Part shown: positions 5,183-5,698 of the stretch, one piece after another
Numbering within the stretch: position 1 is the stretch's first letter
How the letters are laid out: every line of letters begins with the position of its first letter
Source of the DNA: Bdellovibrionales bacterium
GTDB lineage: Bacteria > Bdellovibrionota > JAFGOL01
Direction: 5' to 3'
Assembly (NCBI GenBank): GCA_022710165.1
Contig: JAKLHL010000104.1
Location: 1-5,698 of the forward strand
DNA length: 5,698 bases
Program-made: the position numbers and the translations under genes
The notes under the pieces: model-generated
What the model was told of the DNA's origin: nothing
What the model saw: only the letters and a program-made list of their open reading frames with translations
Databases searched by the model: none

Positions 5183-5698
5183 TCACTCCTCTAGAGCCGC
5201 AATGCCTGGCAGCTTTATCCCTTCTAGGAATTCCATGCTCGCACCGCCGCCGGTAGAAACATGGGTTATCTTGTCCATCACACCGGCCTTTTTGACCGCA
5301 GAAGCGGAATCACCACCGCCTACGACGGTGTGAGCCTTGCTCTCTGCAAGCATTCTGGCTATCTCAACTGTTCCGTTATTAAAAGGCTTGGTCTCAAAAA
5401 CACCCATAGGTCCGTTCCATACTACCATTGCAGCGTCCTTAAGAGCGCTCTTGAAAAGTTCGATGGTCTTTGGTCCTATATCCAGGCCCTTCTTGCCTGC
5501 AGGTATGTTCTCGTCCTTGGTAACGTCCCAGGCAACGCCTTCTTTAAGCTCGCTGGCAACGATGTGGTCCACCGGTAAGAGCAGCCTTACACCCTTTGTC
5601 TCGAACCTTGATATTATCTTCTTGGCAAGCTCAAGCTTGTCGTTCTCTACCATTGAATCACCGACATTAAATCCCTTCGCCTTCAGGAAAGTATAGGC
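5183..5698 (-). CDS. pgk: Phosphoglycerate kinase, C-terminal 171 residues (5' end outside window)
   Basis: Phosphoglycerate kinase transfers phosphate between 1,3-bisphosphoglycerate and ADP, the first ATP-yielding step of lower glycolysis. The frame is open at the right edge, so only the C-terminal nucleotide-binding domain is present. It begins AYTFLKAKGFNVG, and it contains WNGPMGVFETKPFNNGT and the nucleotide-binding GGGDSASAVKKAG. It then has HVSTGGGASMEFLEG and the usual ending LPGIAALEE. The internal ATG at 5653 is not the true start. The stop TGA (5183-5185) is 9 nt before tpiA. Together with tpiA it forms the glycolytic part of the operon. Confidence 0.98.
   Translation of the reverse strand, partial: AYTFLKAKGFNVGDSMVENDKLELAKKIISRFETKGVRLLLPVDHIVASELKEGVAWDVTKDENIPAGKKGLDIGPKTIELFKSALKDAAMVVWNGPMGVFETKPFNNGTVEIARMLAESKAHTVVGGGDSASAVKKAGVMDKITHVSTGGGASMEFLEGIKLPGIAALEE

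Noticed and set aside
4604..5696. Plus-strand open frames opposite tpiA and pgk, including the one at 5337-5696
   Set aside because: They are shadows of highly conserved minus-strand enzymes.

Overview
The window reads as a stretch of chromosome from a Gram-negative bacterium of moderate GC content. Every supported gene lies on the minus strand, so transcription runs from high to low coordinates. Three things point to a diderm: a C-terminal-Phe beta-barrel-like protein with a signal peptide, a lipoprotein-type signal on a secreted protease, and a SecG subunit. The order pgk-tpiA-secG occurs in several proteobacterial and related lineages. Frequent ATA and AGG codons and this gene order would fit a deltaproteobacterium-like or Nitrospirota-like organism, but I cannot assign a taxon from sequence alone.

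Right half (5698 to 2619): a compact run of co-directional genes. It holds the 3' part of phosphoglycerate kinase (cut by the window edge), then triosephosphate isomerase, then SecG, whose ATG directly follows the tpiA stop codon. Next come a 277-residue predicted outer-membrane beta-barrel protein, whose Shine-Dalgarno overlaps the secG stop, and a 198-residue cytoplasmic protein I do not recognise. The first four genes are packed so tightly that they must share a transcript. The fifth follows after a 36-nt gap.

Middle (2620 to 2398): no gene. It is almost filled by a 184-bp foldback element with perfect 28-bp terminal inverted repeats and nested inner stems. One end falls inside the stop codon of the 198-residue gene. 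The other end supplies two bases of a TTGACA -35 box that faces the tRNA gene.

Left half (2397 to 1): a tRNA-Cys(GCA) gene without an encoded CCA, then a 40-codon, extremely basic small gene with a strong Shine-Dalgarno. Twelve bases further on is a large secreted subtilisin-family protease, probably a lipoprotein, which runs off the left edge after 718 codons. The protease has an I9-like propeptide and a complete Asp-His-Asn-Ser active site. It also has an unusual insertion of about 130 residues between the His motif and the following core strand, and a beta-sandwich-like C-terminal domain. The tRNA, small gene and protease are probably one transcription unit.

The features most worth following up are the foldback element and its junctions, the small basic gene, and the insertion in the protease. 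I see no CRISPR array, transposase gene or phage gene.
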